DNA of 64,000 bases from an uncultured Anaeromusa sp. (GTDB lineage: Bacteria > Bacillota > Negativicutes > Anaeromusales > Anaeromusaceae): positions 966,001-1,030,000 of the forward strand of contig NZ_OY764902.1 in the NCBI RefSeq assembly GCF_963668665.1, written 5' to 3'. Numbering within the stretch: the first letter of the stretch is position 1; each line of letters begins with the position of its first letter. The translations under genes and the position numbers were made by a program. This document shows, in pieces, positions 36,568 through 44,987 of this stretch. Under the pieces are notes generated by a model. The model ran no database searches, was not told the DNA's origin, and worked only from the letters and a program-made list of their open reading frames with translations.

Positions 36568-36596
36568 ATTATAACTAAATCTACTAAGAGAGTCAA
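36568..36596 (-). promoter_or_regulatory. Promoter of leuS
   Basis: TTGACT (36591-36596), 17 bp, TATAAT (36568-36573) on the minus strand. The -35 box overlaps the lgt stop codon. Confidence 0.9.
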
Positions 36597-37384
36597 TTGT
36601 CGCTTATATCACGAATAGGTTTTCCAAACCGTCCCAAAAGCGCAAAAACGAGCAACGCCAGCACGGCCATAGCGCCTCCTGTCAGTTGTGCTGATTTAAG
36701 CCCCCAAAGCAAGGTCCCGTAATCGCCCCGCAAAAATTCCAGGCCAAAACGCGCCGTTGAATATAAAAATACATAGCAAGCAAACACTTGCCCCTTGCGG
36801 TGATTTGTTGTCCGCAACAGCAGCAGCAACGCGAAGATAACCAGGTCGAGCTGTCCCTCCCAGATCTCCGCCGGCCAGAGTGGCTGCATGCCGTAAGTAT
36901 GCTGCGCTAGAGACCCAGTGGGATAAACAATACCGAAGCTTTCTCCTGTGGGACGACCAAAAGCGTCACCATTAAGCAAGTTAGCAGCCCGTCCCAATGC
37001 CTGGCCGAAAATCACAGCAGGTGCGGCTACAATATCTGCAAAAGCCCAGGTGTCAATGCCATGGCGCTTAGTATACCAATAGCCAGCCAACGCGCCGAAT
37101 ACCACCCCTCCCTGAATGGCCATGCCGCCTTGCCAAACAAAAGGAATTTCCAAAAGGTGATGCTGATAATAGCTCCAGTCGAAAAAGAACACATCCCAAA
37201 GGCGTGCTCCTATTAACCCGGCAAAGCCGCAGCAAATTCCAAAATCAGGCACATGCTGATGCCAGCGGCCATCCTGTTTGGCCAAAAAGTAAGCCACTGC
37301 AGTTGCCAAAACAATACTCAACATCATCACCATGCCATAAGAACGCACAGGAAAGTCACCAATAAAAAAAAGATATGGATGCAT
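36593..37384 (-). CDS. lgt: Prolipoprotein diacylglyceryl transferase
   Basis: Lgt (263 aa) attaches diacylglycerol to the lipobox cysteine of lipoproteins, such as the binding protein at 22655. About seven membrane helices; the signature GRAANLLNGDAFGRPTGES carries the conserved Arg and Asn. In the loop VWQGGMAIQGGVVFG the position of the conserved His of E. coli is Gln; variation here (Tyr or Gln) is known in Bacillota. GAGGAG precedes the ATG at 37382-37384, and a near-consensus promoter lies 77 bp upstream. Confidence 0.94.
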   Translation of the reverse strand: MHPYLFFIGDFPVRSYGMVMMLSIVLATAVAYFLAKQDGRWHQHVPDFGICCGFAGLIGARLWDVFFFDWSYYQHHLLEIPFVWQGGMAIQGGVVFGALAGYWYTKRHGIDTWAFADIVAAPAVIFGQALGRAANLLNGDAFGRPTGESFGIVYPTGSLAQHTYGMQPLWPAEIWEGQLDLVIFALLLLLRTTNHRKGQVFACYVFLYSTARFGLEFLRGDYGTLLWGLKSAQLTGGAMAVLALLVFALLGRFGKPIRDISDN

Positions 37385-37460
37385 GTCACAACTCCTCGCC
37401 CTATCGCCGACAAAGCAGACAATCCGATCAACCTTGCCCGCCTCATCACAATTTCTTTAT

Positions 37461-37489
37461 ATTATAGAAGATTCACCGCACCCTGACAA
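37461..37489 (-). promoter_or_regulatory. Promoter of lgt
   Basis: TTGTCA (37484-37489), 17 bp, TATAAT (37461-37466) on the minus strand. Confidence 0.88.
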
Positions 37490-37594
37490 GGGAATCGACG
37501 CTTTCCCTGCTGTCGCCTCTGTGCTATGCTAAAAGGAAGCATTATGGAACCATTGCGTAAAGCAGCGGCTCTTTGCGAAAGGAGTTTTACGTCC

Positions 37595-38251
37595 ATGAAA
37601 AAAATCAGTATTATCCTGGCAGATGATCATGCCGTACTGCGGTCCGGCCTTAAAGCCCTGCTTCACTGCTCACCCCAATTCGAAGTCATCGGAGAAGCAG
37701 GTGACGGTTTGGAAGCCTTGCATATGGTAGAGCACCTTTCGCCGGATGTTCTTATTTTGGATTTGTCTATGCCGGGCATGACCGGCGTCGATGTGCTTAA
37801 AGAAATTCGCTCGCGTAACCTTCCCTGCCGCGTACTGGTTCTTACCATGTATGACGATGAGGAATATATTAAGGAAGTTATGCGCGCTGGCGCCGACGGT
37901 TATGTCTTGAAAAAGTCTGCGGACACGGAATTAATTGAGGGTATTGTCAAGATTCACGAAGGAAAAAAACATTTAAATGAAACAATTTCTCAAACATTGA
38001 TCGAAAGCCTGCTCCGCACCTCTGTCAACGAACCGGACAATCAAAATCCTTATGTCCTGCTCAGCGTTCGAGAGCGGGAAGTCCTCCGCTTTTTAGCCCA
38101 AGGTCATACAAACAGCGAAATTGCAGAAATGCTTTCCATCAGCGCTAAAACCGTAGACACCTACCGTTCTCGCATTATGAACAAGCTAAACGTGAGTAAA
38201 AAATCAGAACTTGTAAACTATGCCATCCGTTACAAGCTCATCAACACATAA
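37595..38251 (+). CDS. NarL/FixJ-family response regulator
   Basis: Two-component regulator (218 aa). The receiver domain has the acidic pair LADDH, phospho-acceptor Asp56 in LILDLSMPG and the conserved Thr and Lys (LTMYDD, VLKKSAD). The LuxR-type helix-turn-helix LSVREREVLRFLAQGHTNSE to AMTVDTYRSR-like segment (SISAKTVDTYRSRIMNKL) ends the protein. The ATG at 37595 follows AAAGGAG. It lies 171 bp upstream of glcD on the same strand; its likely partner kinase is at 41316, beyond glcF. A weak promoter (TTTCCC-17-TATGCT, 37502-37530) is possible. Confidence 0.94.
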   Translation: MKKISIILADDHAVLRSGLKALLHCSPQFEVIGEAGDGLEALHMVEHLSPDVLILDLSMPGMTGVDVLKEIRSRNLPCRVLVLTMYDDEEYIKEVMRAGADGYVLKKSADTELIEGIVKIHEGKKHLNETISQTLIESLLRTSVNEPDNQNPYVLLSVREREVLRFLAQGHTNSEIAEMLSISAKTVDTYRSRIMNKLNVSKKSELVNYAIRYKLINT

Positions 38252-38263
38252 CGTTGTAATGCT

Positions 38264-38315
38264 TTACCCCACACGCTTATAACAGTATATCTTACCGAAG
38301 GTTACCTTTTATACC
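38264..38315. promoter_or_regulatory. TTACC repeats upstream of the glcD promoter
   Basis: TTACC occurs at 38264-38268, 38292-38296 and 38302-38306, with ATACC at 38311-38315; the last three are about one helical turn apart and end just before the -35 box. AAGGTTACCTT (38298-38308) is a perfect palindrome. These look like half sites for an activator, possibly the NarL-type regulator encoded upstream. Confidence 0.45.
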
Positions 38316-38318
38316 CCC

Positions 38319-38347
38319 TGTACAAGGATGAACGTTCGAACTATAAT
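38319..38347 (+). promoter_or_regulatory. Promoter of glcD-glcF
   Basis: TGTACA (38319-38324), 17 bp, TATAAT (38342-38347). The -35 box is imperfect, which would fit an activator-dependent promoter. Confidence 0.7.
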
Positions 38348-38422
38348 TGTGATAGATTCGATTATTTATATTATTTTATTATTTCTATTGTCAAAATTTA
38401 TAAGTAGAGGGGTAGAAAAGGT

Positions 38423-39802
38423 ATGCAACAAACCCAAATCCAGGAACTCAAAAAGATTGTCGGTACCGACCATGTTCTAACCAGCCCGGAAGATTTGTAC
38501 ACCTATTCTTATGATGCAACACCCGGCCACGCGCATATGCCGGACGCTGTTGTCATCCCGGGAAATGCAGAAGAAGTTTCCCAGATCCTCAAGGTAGCTA
38601 ATGCCAACAAAATCCCGGTTTACACGCGCGGCTCCGGCACGAACCTGAGCGCTGGCACCTGTCCTACCAAAGGCGGCATCGTGTTGCTGATGACCCGTTT
38701 TGACAAAATTATCGAAGTTGATTTGGAAAACCTAGTTGCCGTGGCCGAGCCCGGCGTAATCGTTGCCACTTTAAACGCAGAGGTTGCTAAAAACGGCCTT
38801 ATTTATCCGCCGGATCCGGGCACTGTTGCCACGGCTACTCTCGGAGGCACTGCTGCAGAAAACGCAGGCGGCCTGCGTGGTTTGAAATACGGCGTATCCA
38901 AGCATTATATCATGGGTATGGAAGTAGTTCTTCCCAGCGGCGAAATCATCAACTGCGGCGGCAAAAATGTAAAAGATGTCTCCGGCTATGACCTCACCAA
39001 GCTTATGGTTGGTTCCGAAGGCACTCTGGGCGTTATCACCAAGCTGATTTTGAAATTGGTTCCCGCTCCGGAAGCTCAAAAAAGCATGATGGCTGTTTTC
39101 CATGATCTGGATAAAGCCGGCCAAGCTATTTCCGCCATTGTAGCTGCTAAAATCATTCCGGCTACGCTGGAAATTATGGATAATGCTACCATCCGCACTG
39201 TAGAAGATTACGCAAAATGCGGCCTTCCTTTGGACGCCGAAGCCGTTGTTCTGATCGAAGTAGACGGTCTTCCGGAAGTTGTGGAAAAAGAAGCTGCCAA
39301 GGTAGTAGAAATCCTCAACAAATATGACGGTCAAGCTCAATTGGCTAAAAATGCACAAGATCGCGACAATCTCTGGGCTGCTCGCCGTGCCGCCCTGCCG
39401 GCTCTGGCCAAATTGCGTCCTACCACATTTGTGGAAGATGCTACGGTTCCCCGTAACCAGGTTGCAGCTATGATTCGCTTAGTTAATGATGCAGCTGCAA
39501 AGTACAATGTTACCATCGGCACCTTCGGACATGCCGGCGACGGCAACATGCATCCTACCATCGTTTGCGACTTGCGCGATGAAGAAGAAATGGGCCGCGT
39601 GTATAAAGCCATGGATGACATTTTCCTTGGCGCTTTGAAATTAGGCGGTACTTTATCCGGCGAGCACGGTATCGGCTTGGGCAAACTTCGCTATATGGAA
39701 GATCAGCATGGTCCTGCCGCCATGAATGCTATGCGTTCCATTAAGCGCGCCCTTGACCCCAATCTGATCCTCAATCCTGGCAAACTAGTAGGAGAGTGTT
39801 AA
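38423..39802 (+). CDS. FAD-linked 2-hydroxyacid dehydrogenase (GlcD-like)
   Basis: Flavoprotein (459 aa) of the GlcD / D-lactate dehydrogenase family. The FAD-binding PCMH domain has PVYTRGSGTNLSAG, GTVATATLGGTAAENAGG and GLKYGVSKHYIMGMEVV; the C-terminal domain has the conserved GTFGHAGDGNMHPTI and GEHGIGLGK. It oxidises glycolate or D-lactate; which one cannot be told. It is followed after 3 bp by an iron-sulfur partner. AGGGGTAGAAAAGGT precedes the ATG. Confidence 0.92.
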   Translation: MQQTQIQELKKIVGTDHVLTSPEDLYTYSYDATPGHAHMPDAVVIPGNAEEVSQILKVANANKIPVYTRGSGTNLSAGTCPTKGGIVLLMTRFDKIIEVDLENLVAVAEPGVIVATLNAEVAKNGLIYPPDPGTVATATLGGTAAENAGGLRGLKYGVSKHYIMGMEVVLPSGEIINCGGKNVKDVSGYDLTKLMVGSEGTLGVITKLILKLVPAPEAQKSMMAVFHDLDKAGQAISAIVAAKIIPATLEIMDNATIRTVEDYAKCGLPLDAEAVVLIEVDGLPEVVEKEAAKVVEILNKYDGQAQLAKNAQDRDNLWAARRAALPALAKLRPTTFVEDATVPRNQVAAMIRLVNDAAAKYNVTIGTFGHAGDGNMHPTIVCDLRDEEEMGRVYKAMDDIFLGALKLGGTLSGEHGIGLGKLRYMEDQHGPAAMNAMRSIKRALDPNLILNPGKLVGEC

Positions 39803-39805
39803 GCC

Positions 39806-41140
39806 ATGAGCAACCAAATCACAGGAGCGGATTTACACGCCCAAGATACATCTCTTTTAAAGGATATCGAAGATGCCCTTTCTAATTGTATGAAATGCGG
39901 CAACTGCATGGCAGTTTGCCCTCTTTACAAAGAAATCGGCAAAGAAAGCGCCGTTGCTCGCGGCAAACTGGCGCTAATGGAAGGGGTTTTAAAAGGCCAG
40001 CTTCCGTATAGTGAAGAATTCGAAAAGATCATGCTCACCTGCCTGTCTTGTAAAGCCTGCGCCACGAAATGCCCTTGCGGCGTTCCTGCGGATGAGCTTA
40101 TCATTCGTGGACGTCGAGCTGCAGCCAAGGCGCGCGGCTTGAGCCCTATCAAAAAGAATGTCTTCAACCTGCTCAAACATCGTCAGCTTTTTGACTTTGC
40201 TTTGCGCATGGCTGGCCTTTTCGGGCCTTTGAGCTTCAAAAAGCTGCCTCGTCCCATGGCTGCTGTCGCCCGTTTCCCCATGCCCGGCATGGATGCACGG
40301 CGTATTACGGCACCCTTTGCTGCAACACCGTTCCGCAGCCAAGTTCCGGAGCATATCACTGTTGCTAACCCCAAGAAAAAAGTCGGGTTTTTTACAGGCT
40401 GCACCATTAACTATATCTACACAGATATGGGACAATCGGTAGTCAATGTCCTCAAAGCCAACGATGTTGAAATCGTCATCCCCAGTACTCAGCATTGCTG
40501 CGGCACGCCGGTCTATGTTTACGGCCAGACTGAGCGGACTCAGGCTTTCGCGAAACACAACATCGAAGTCTTTGAAGACGCTATCAAAAAATATAACTTG
40601 GATGCAGTTATTGCTTCTTGCGGTTCTTGCGCCGAAGCCTTGAAAATTGAATATCCCCATATTTTCCATGATGATCCGCAAATGAAAGCTCGCGCGGAAA
40701 AACTGGCGAACATGACCTACGAAATCAGCGAATTTCTAGTAGACGTTCTCCCCTTCCGCAAAGACATTCTTGGTCCAGTCAACGAAACCATTACCATGCA
40801 TGACCCTTGCCATATGGCTCGCGGTCTAAAGATCACTAAACAGCCTCGCGAAATTCTCAATGCCATCCCTGGCTTGAAGTTCGTCGAAATGAGTGCGCCT
40901 GACCGTTGCTGCGGATCAGGAGGCTCCTTCAACTTGGCGCATTACGACCTTGCGCGTCAGGTTAACGACAAGAAAATTGCCGACATTGCCTCTACCAAGG
41001 CCGACAATGTCGCAACCAGCTGCCCCAGCTGCCGTATGTTTCTTACTGATGGCTTGGTTCAAAACAACCAGCCGCAAAACTGCTACCATGTGATTCAACT
41101 TTTGGATCGCTCTTACCAGGCTGGCGCTAAAAAAGCATAA
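39806..41140 (+). CDS. Iron-sulfur subunit of 2-hydroxyacid dehydrogenase (GlcF-like)
   Basis: Iron-sulfur protein (444 aa) that accepts electrons from GlcD. Two 4Fe-4S motifs lie in residues 28-90 (CMKCGNCMAVCP and CLSCKACATKCP). Two CCG domains follow, with TQHCCGTPVYVYG, ASCGSC, DRCCGSGGSF and TSCPSC, as in GlcF, LutA and heterodisulfide reductase subunits. No membrane segment is present, so it must pass electrons to a further carrier. Co-transcribed with glcD; a terminator follows. Confidence 0.93.
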   Translation: MSNQITGADLHAQDTSLLKDIEDALSNCMKCGNCMAVCPLYKEIGKESAVARGKLALMEGVLKGQLPYSEEFEKIMLTCLSCKACATKCPCGVPADELIIRGRRAAAKARGLSPIKKNVFNLLKHRQLFDFALRMAGLFGPLSFKKLPRPMAAVARFPMPGMDARRITAPFAATPFRSQVPEHITVANPKKKVGFFTGCTINYIYTDMGQSVVNVLKANDVEIVIPSTQHCCGTPVYVYGQTERTQAFAKHNIEVFEDAIKKYNLDAVIASCGSCAEALKIEYPHIFHDDPQMKARAEKLANMTYEISEFLVDVLPFRKDILGPVNETITMHDPCHMARGLKITKQPREILNAIPGLKFVEMSAPDRCCGSGGSFNLAHYDLARQVNDKKIADIASTKADNVATSCPSCRMFLTDGLVQNNQPQNCYHVIQLLDRSYQAGAKKA

Positions 41141-41156
41141 TTTTTCTAATAAAAAT

Positions 41157-41192
41157 GGTGAGATTCGCAATCGCGAGTCTCACCGTTTTTTT
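41157..41192 (+). terminator. Intrinsic terminator of glcD-glcF
   Basis: Stem GGTGAGA-t-TCGC/GCGA-g-TCTCACC with T7 behind it on the plus strand, 17 bp past the glcF stop. Confidence 0.92.
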
Positions 41193-41315
41193 ATCTCGAA
41201 TCCACTGACAACTTTTATAAACCATGCCTCTCTCCTTACTTAGGCTGCGCACCCTGTCTCCACTACCCTCTCAAGGTTTCTTAGTTGCTCTGTATTTTGA
41301 AGTTTATACTTCTCG

Positions 41316-42407
41316 CTAAATTTCTTCCGTTTTTTTACGTCTACGCAAAGGAATCTCCACGATCAACGTCGTTCCATCTCCAGGAGAAGACTTGATTTCC
41401 AGGGTTCCATCCAATAAAGCCGTCCGCTCGCGCATGCCATAAATGCCAAGGGCCGTATACCCCTGATGCCCCGTGTAGCGCCCATCCGCAAAACCGATGC
41501 CGTTATCTGCTACTACCAAAATAATTTTCCCCCGCTGTTTAGCCAGGGTTATGTCGATTTGTTCTGCTTGAGCATGACGAGCTGCATTGGTCAAAGCCTC
41601 CTGCAAGATCCGATAAATTGTTGTTTCCAGCTCGCTAGGAAAACGTTCCCTATGCATATTGCTTACATGCAATTGAACCTGTATGCCATATTGCTTCATA
41701 TACCCTTCAATATACTTCTGCACCGCTGCCAGCAGCCCTAAATCATCCAAAAGGATAGGTCTCAATTCCACAGCCAGATGATGCACCGCCTCCAGCGTCT
41801 GTACCGCCAAATCGCGCATCTGCAGCAAGCTGCTTTCTTCCTCTTGCCCCTTAGCTCCGGCAGCTAAGACACGCAAGCCGACAATAATTGATGTCAACGC
41901 CTGACTTGTTTCATCGTGAAGTTCCCTTGAGATACGCCTGCGTTCTTCTTCCTGGGCCTGAATGATCCGGTTCATCAGACTGGACTGCAGCTCTTTCTTT
42001 TCGTTCAGAGCCTGCACCAGCTCTTCCTGACGTGCATTGGCCTGCAGAGCCGCCTCTACAAAACGAGCGGCCAATCTGGCATATGGCGCCGAAGTATCCG
42101 GTTCGCCACTGACGCCAATAACACCGACACAATGATTTTCAAAAAGAATAGGTACATTCCAGCCTTTACGCACGCCCTTCCATTGACGCTCATCCTCCTC
42201 GCTGACGGCGCATTCTCGAATCACGCCTGTCTGCAGCATATTTGCGGCAATTTCATGCACTTGGGTAATGCGCTCCGTGCTAAAAGAAGCAATAATGACG
42301 CCATGTTCATCTGTAATATTTACATTTTTATTCAGTTCTGCCGCTACAATATCCACCAATGTTTGAGCAAATCTCGCATCTAGCTGCCGCTTCAAACCTT
42401 TTGCCAT
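41316..42407 (-). CDS. Sensor histidine kinase with a diacid-recognition-like domain
   Basis: Soluble kinase (363 aa). Residues about 10-125 resemble the sugar-diacid-recognition domain of CdaR regulators (ARFAQTLVDIVAAELNKNVN, then ITDEHGVIIAS and VHEIAANML). A coiled coil leads to the HisKA_3 box with His164 in RRRISRELHDETSQAL, and the HATPase has EALTNAARHAQA and VADNGIGF. This kinase class pairs with NarL-type regulators, and one is encoded at 37595. The ATG at 42405-42407 follows GAGGTG. No membrane segment, so it should read a cytosolic small acid. A TATAAT at 42444-42449 may start its message. Confidence 0.88.
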   Translation of the reverse strand: MAKGLKRQLDARFAQTLVDIVAAELNKNVNITDEHGVIIASFSTERITQVHEIAANMLQTGVIRECAVSEEDERQWKGVRKGWNVPILFENHCVGVIGVSGEPDTSAPYARLAARFVEAALQANARQEELVQALNEKKELQSSLMNRIIQAQEEERRRISRELHDETSQALTSIIVGLRVLAAGAKGQEEESSLLQMRDLAVQTLEAVHHLAVELRPILLDDLGLLAAVQKYIEGYMKQYGIQVQLHVSNMHRERFPSELETTIYRILQEALTNAARHAQAEQIDITLAKQRGKIILVVADNGIGFADGRYTGHQGYTALGIYGMRERTALLDGTLEIKSSPGDGTTLIVEIPLRRRKKTEEI

Positions 42408-42451
42408 TTCCTGCACCTCATTCAGCAATTCCTATTCTATCTCATTATAAC

Positions 42452-42485
42452 AAAAAAGAGCTTCCCCTGCGGGGAAGCTCTTTTT
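42452..42485. terminator. Bidirectional terminator after the etfB-etfA-glcD operon
   Basis: AAAAAAGAGCTTCCCC-tgc-GGGGAAGCTCTTTTT, perfect stem with A/T runs on both sides. On the minus strand it follows the second glcD gene by 10 bp and precedes the kinase gene. Confidence 0.92.
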
Positions 42486-42494
42486 ACGCATCAA

Positions 42495-43901
42495 TTAGAT
42501 CAGCACTTTACCAGGGTTCATGATGCCATTGGGGTCAAATGCTTTTTTCACCAGAGTAAATACGGTTTTCTGCTCAGGTGTCATATGACGATCCATGGCT
42601 TCTGCCCGCTTAGCGCCAATACCGTGCTCGCCGGACAGGTTGCCGCCCAGAGAGTAGGTCAGTTCATAAATTTCCGGCAGAACTGCATCTTTCAGTTCAT
42701 GCCAGGTATGCTCATCCCGATCTTCGCGCAGAATGGTGCAGTGAATGTTGCCGTCGCCAGCATGGCCAGCGGACGGAATTCTGCAGCTGTGCTTGGCAGC
42801 AATTTTAGCAATGCCTTCCAGAGCTTTCGGAATTTCCGAAACCGGCACAACAATGTCTTCCATGCAGTACACAGGGCTCAGCATACGCAGAGCTTCTGCG
42901 TAGCATTTACGAGCTTTCCAGATGCGCTCATGGCTGGAGAGATTGTCGGAAACAAATACTTCCATCGCCCCATTTTCCATGCACATTTTGCCTGCAGCTT
43001 CATAGTCAGCCTGCACTTGCTCTTCCGTCGAGCCGTCTACTTCGATGATGACATAAGCGCCAGCATCGCTATGAGGCAGCTTTTTATTGAGGTACATTTC
43101 TGCAGCCTTGATGGAGTCGCTATCCATGAACTCCAAGCAAGTCGGCACGACGCCAGCAGTCATGATTTTAGGCACCACATTGATGGCGTCTTGCATTTTT
43201 TCGAAAGGAACCAGCAAGTCAGCCACATATTTCGGCAACGGAATGAGCTTCAGCCAAATTTTGGTCACGATGCCCAAGGTGCCTTCGGAACCGACCATGA
43301 GATGCACTACGTCATAGCCAGTTACGTCTTTTACGTTTTTACCGCCCAAGGTGACAATGTCGCCAGCGGGGGTTACTACTTCCAGACCGTATACGTGACG
43401 GCTGGTAGTACCATATTTTACAGCGCGGTTGCCGCCAGCATTAGTGGCAATGTTACCGCCAATGAAGGAGGAGTCAGCCGAGCAAGGATCGCCAGCATAC
43501 AGCAAGCCCTGTTCTTTAGCCAATGCCTGTACTTCGCCGGTGGTTACGCCGGGCTCAAGAACCATAAACAGGTTCTGGGTGTCAATTTCATGAACTTTGT
43601 TCATGCGCTCTGTGGAAAGAACCACGCCGCCGCTGAAAGGAACCGCGCCTGCAGCCAGACCGGAACCGCCGCCACGCGGGGTGATTGGAACCATGTTGAC
43701 GTTAGCCCATTTGCACAATTCCGAGATTTCTTGAGCGGAACCCGCTTTAACTACTACTTCCGGCATATGCTCCCACTGCTTGTCGGATACTTCGTCGCGG
43801 GAGTACATATCCATCTTCTCTTCGTCGAACAATACGTTGGCGTCGCCGAAGATGGCCTTCAATTCATCGATATGTTTCTGGGTTACTTTGTTGAATTGCA
43901 T
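42495..43901 (-). CDS. Etf-linked FAD lactate dehydrogenase (LctD-like)
   Basis: FAD oxidase (468 aa) of the GlcD family, about as related to the 38423 gene as paralogues in the family usually are. Motifs: PITPRGGGSGLAAGAV, FIGGNIATNAGGNRAVKYG, VGSEGTLGIVTKIWLKL, PSAGHAGDGNIHCTI and GEHGIGAKRAE. It is the last gene of etfB-etfA-glcD, the same gene order as lctBCD of Acetobacterium, where the complex oxidises lactate with NAD and drives this through ferredoxin. That role is inferred. AGGAGG precedes the ATG. Confidence 0.9.
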   Translation of the reverse strand: MQFNKVTQKHIDELKAIFGDANVLFDEEKMDMYSRDEVSDKQWEHMPEVVVKAGSAQEISELCKWANVNMVPITPRGGGSGLAAGAVPFSGGVVLSTERMNKVHEIDTQNLFMVLEPGVTTGEVQALAKEQGLLYAGDPCSADSSFIGGNIATNAGGNRAVKYGTTSRHVYGLEVVTPAGDIVTLGGKNVKDVTGYDVVHLMVGSEGTLGIVTKIWLKLIPLPKYVADLLVPFEKMQDAINVVPKIMTAGVVPTCLEFMDSDSIKAAEMYLNKKLPHSDAGAYVIIEVDGSTEEQVQADYEAAGKMCMENGAMEVFVSDNLSSHERIWKARKCYAEALRMLSPVYCMEDIVVPVSEIPKALEGIAKIAAKHSCRIPSAGHAGDGNIHCTILREDRDEHTWHELKDAVLPEIYELTYSLGGNLSGEHGIGAKRAEAMDRHMTPEQKTVFTLVKKAFDPNGIMNPGKVLI

Positions 43902-43915
43902 CGCCTGGATCCTCC

Positions 43916-44959
43916 TTACGCTTTTGCCTTGAGTTGTTTCACCGCTTCAATGAGCATAGGACCGACTTCAAGTACATCGCCAACAATACCGAAGTCGGCG
44001 ACCTTGAAGATCTGCGCTTCGGGATCCTTGTTGATAGCCACAATCACGTCGGCAGTTTGCATACCAGCCAAATGGGCGATTTTACCGGAAATCCCCATAG
44101 CGATATACAGCACCGGCGCAACAGTCTTGCCGGATAAGCCAATCTGGTGAGAATAAGTAGTCCAGCCCAGCTCTACCGCATCGCGAGTAGCGCCTACGCC
44201 GGCATTCAAAAGCTCAGCCAGCGTTTCAATGATTTTCCAGCCCTCGGTGTTCTTCATGCCTTTACCGCCAGCAATGACGATCTCAGCATCTTCCACGCCT
44301 ACAGCCTGGGTTGTATCGGTAATGAATTCGAGAAATTTTTCAGGCGTCACAAAGGTAGCGCCTTCAAATTTCTTTTCAATTACTTCGCCTTTACGAGAAG
44401 CGTCAGCAGCTAAGGGCTTGCAGGAACGCGGCCGGACAGTCGCCATTTGCGGACGATGGTCAGGCGTTTTAATGGTAGCCATGATGTTGCCGCCGATAGC
44501 CGGACGGGTTTGCAACAGCAATTTGGTGTCTGCATCAATAGTCAGCGAAGTGCAGTCTGCGGTCAGACCGGTATGCAGCTTAGCGGCTACCAGAGGCATA
44601 ACCGTACGGCCCGTGGTCGTAGCTGCAGCAATGATAATCTCCGGACGCTCTTCTTCAACCAATTTGCAAATAGCGTTCGTGTAAGGACGCGGCAGGAAAT
44701 GTGCCAAGGAAGCATCCTTAATGAAAACAACACGGTCAGCCCCTTGCGTAATGGCTTGTTCCGGATTTTCGACAGTTTCTCCCAATAATACACAGGTCAA
44801 CTTGGCATTCAAATCATCAGCCAAGCTGCGGCCGCGAGCAATCAGCTCATAAGTTACAGGCAAAATCTGGCCGTTCCGTTGCTCGCCCAGAATATAAACA
44901 CCCTTAAAGGATGCCATGAAATTTTCGCGATCTACGCCAGCGTTCAGATAAGTAGACAC
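43916..44959 (-). CDS. etfA: Electron transfer flavoprotein alpha subunit
   Basis: EtfA (347 aa). The N-terminal part (VYILGEQRNGQILPVTYELI) and a C-terminal FAD domain with RPAIGGNIMATI, GRTVMPLVAA, GLSGKTVAPVLYIAMGISG and AINKDPEAQIFKVADFGIVGD are typical. There is no N-terminal ferredoxin domain, unlike Acetobacterium LctC. The start is GTG at 44957-44959, nine bases after GGGGG. It pairs with EtfB upstream and the flavin dehydrogenase downstream. Confidence 0.95.
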   Translation of the reverse strand: MSTYLNAGVDRENFMASFKGVYILGEQRNGQILPVTYELIARGRSLADDLNAKLTCVLLGETVENPEQAITQGADRVVFIKDASLAHFLPRPYTNAICKLVEEERPEIIIAAATTTGRTVMPLVAAKLHTGLTADCTSLTIDADTKLLLQTRPAIGGNIMATIKTPDHRPQMATVRPRSCKPLAADASRKGEVIEKKFEGATFVTPEKFLEFITDTTQAVGVEDAEIVIAGGKGMKNTEGWKIIETLAELLNAGVGATRDAVELGWTTYSHQIGLSGKTVAPVLYIAMGISGKIAHLAGMQTADVIVAINKDPEAQIFKVADFGIVGDVLEVGPMLIEAVKQLKAKA

Positions 44960-44987
44960 GTCACGTTACCCCCTATTTCATTCCAAA

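Noticed and set aside
42585-44150. 521-codon open frame on the plus strand
   Set aside because: It is the exact complement of the second glcD and the end of etfA, which have strong family motifs, ribosome sites and correct operon order. The same holds for the 382-codon frame at 9083-10231 opposite fabF and the FabK-like gene.
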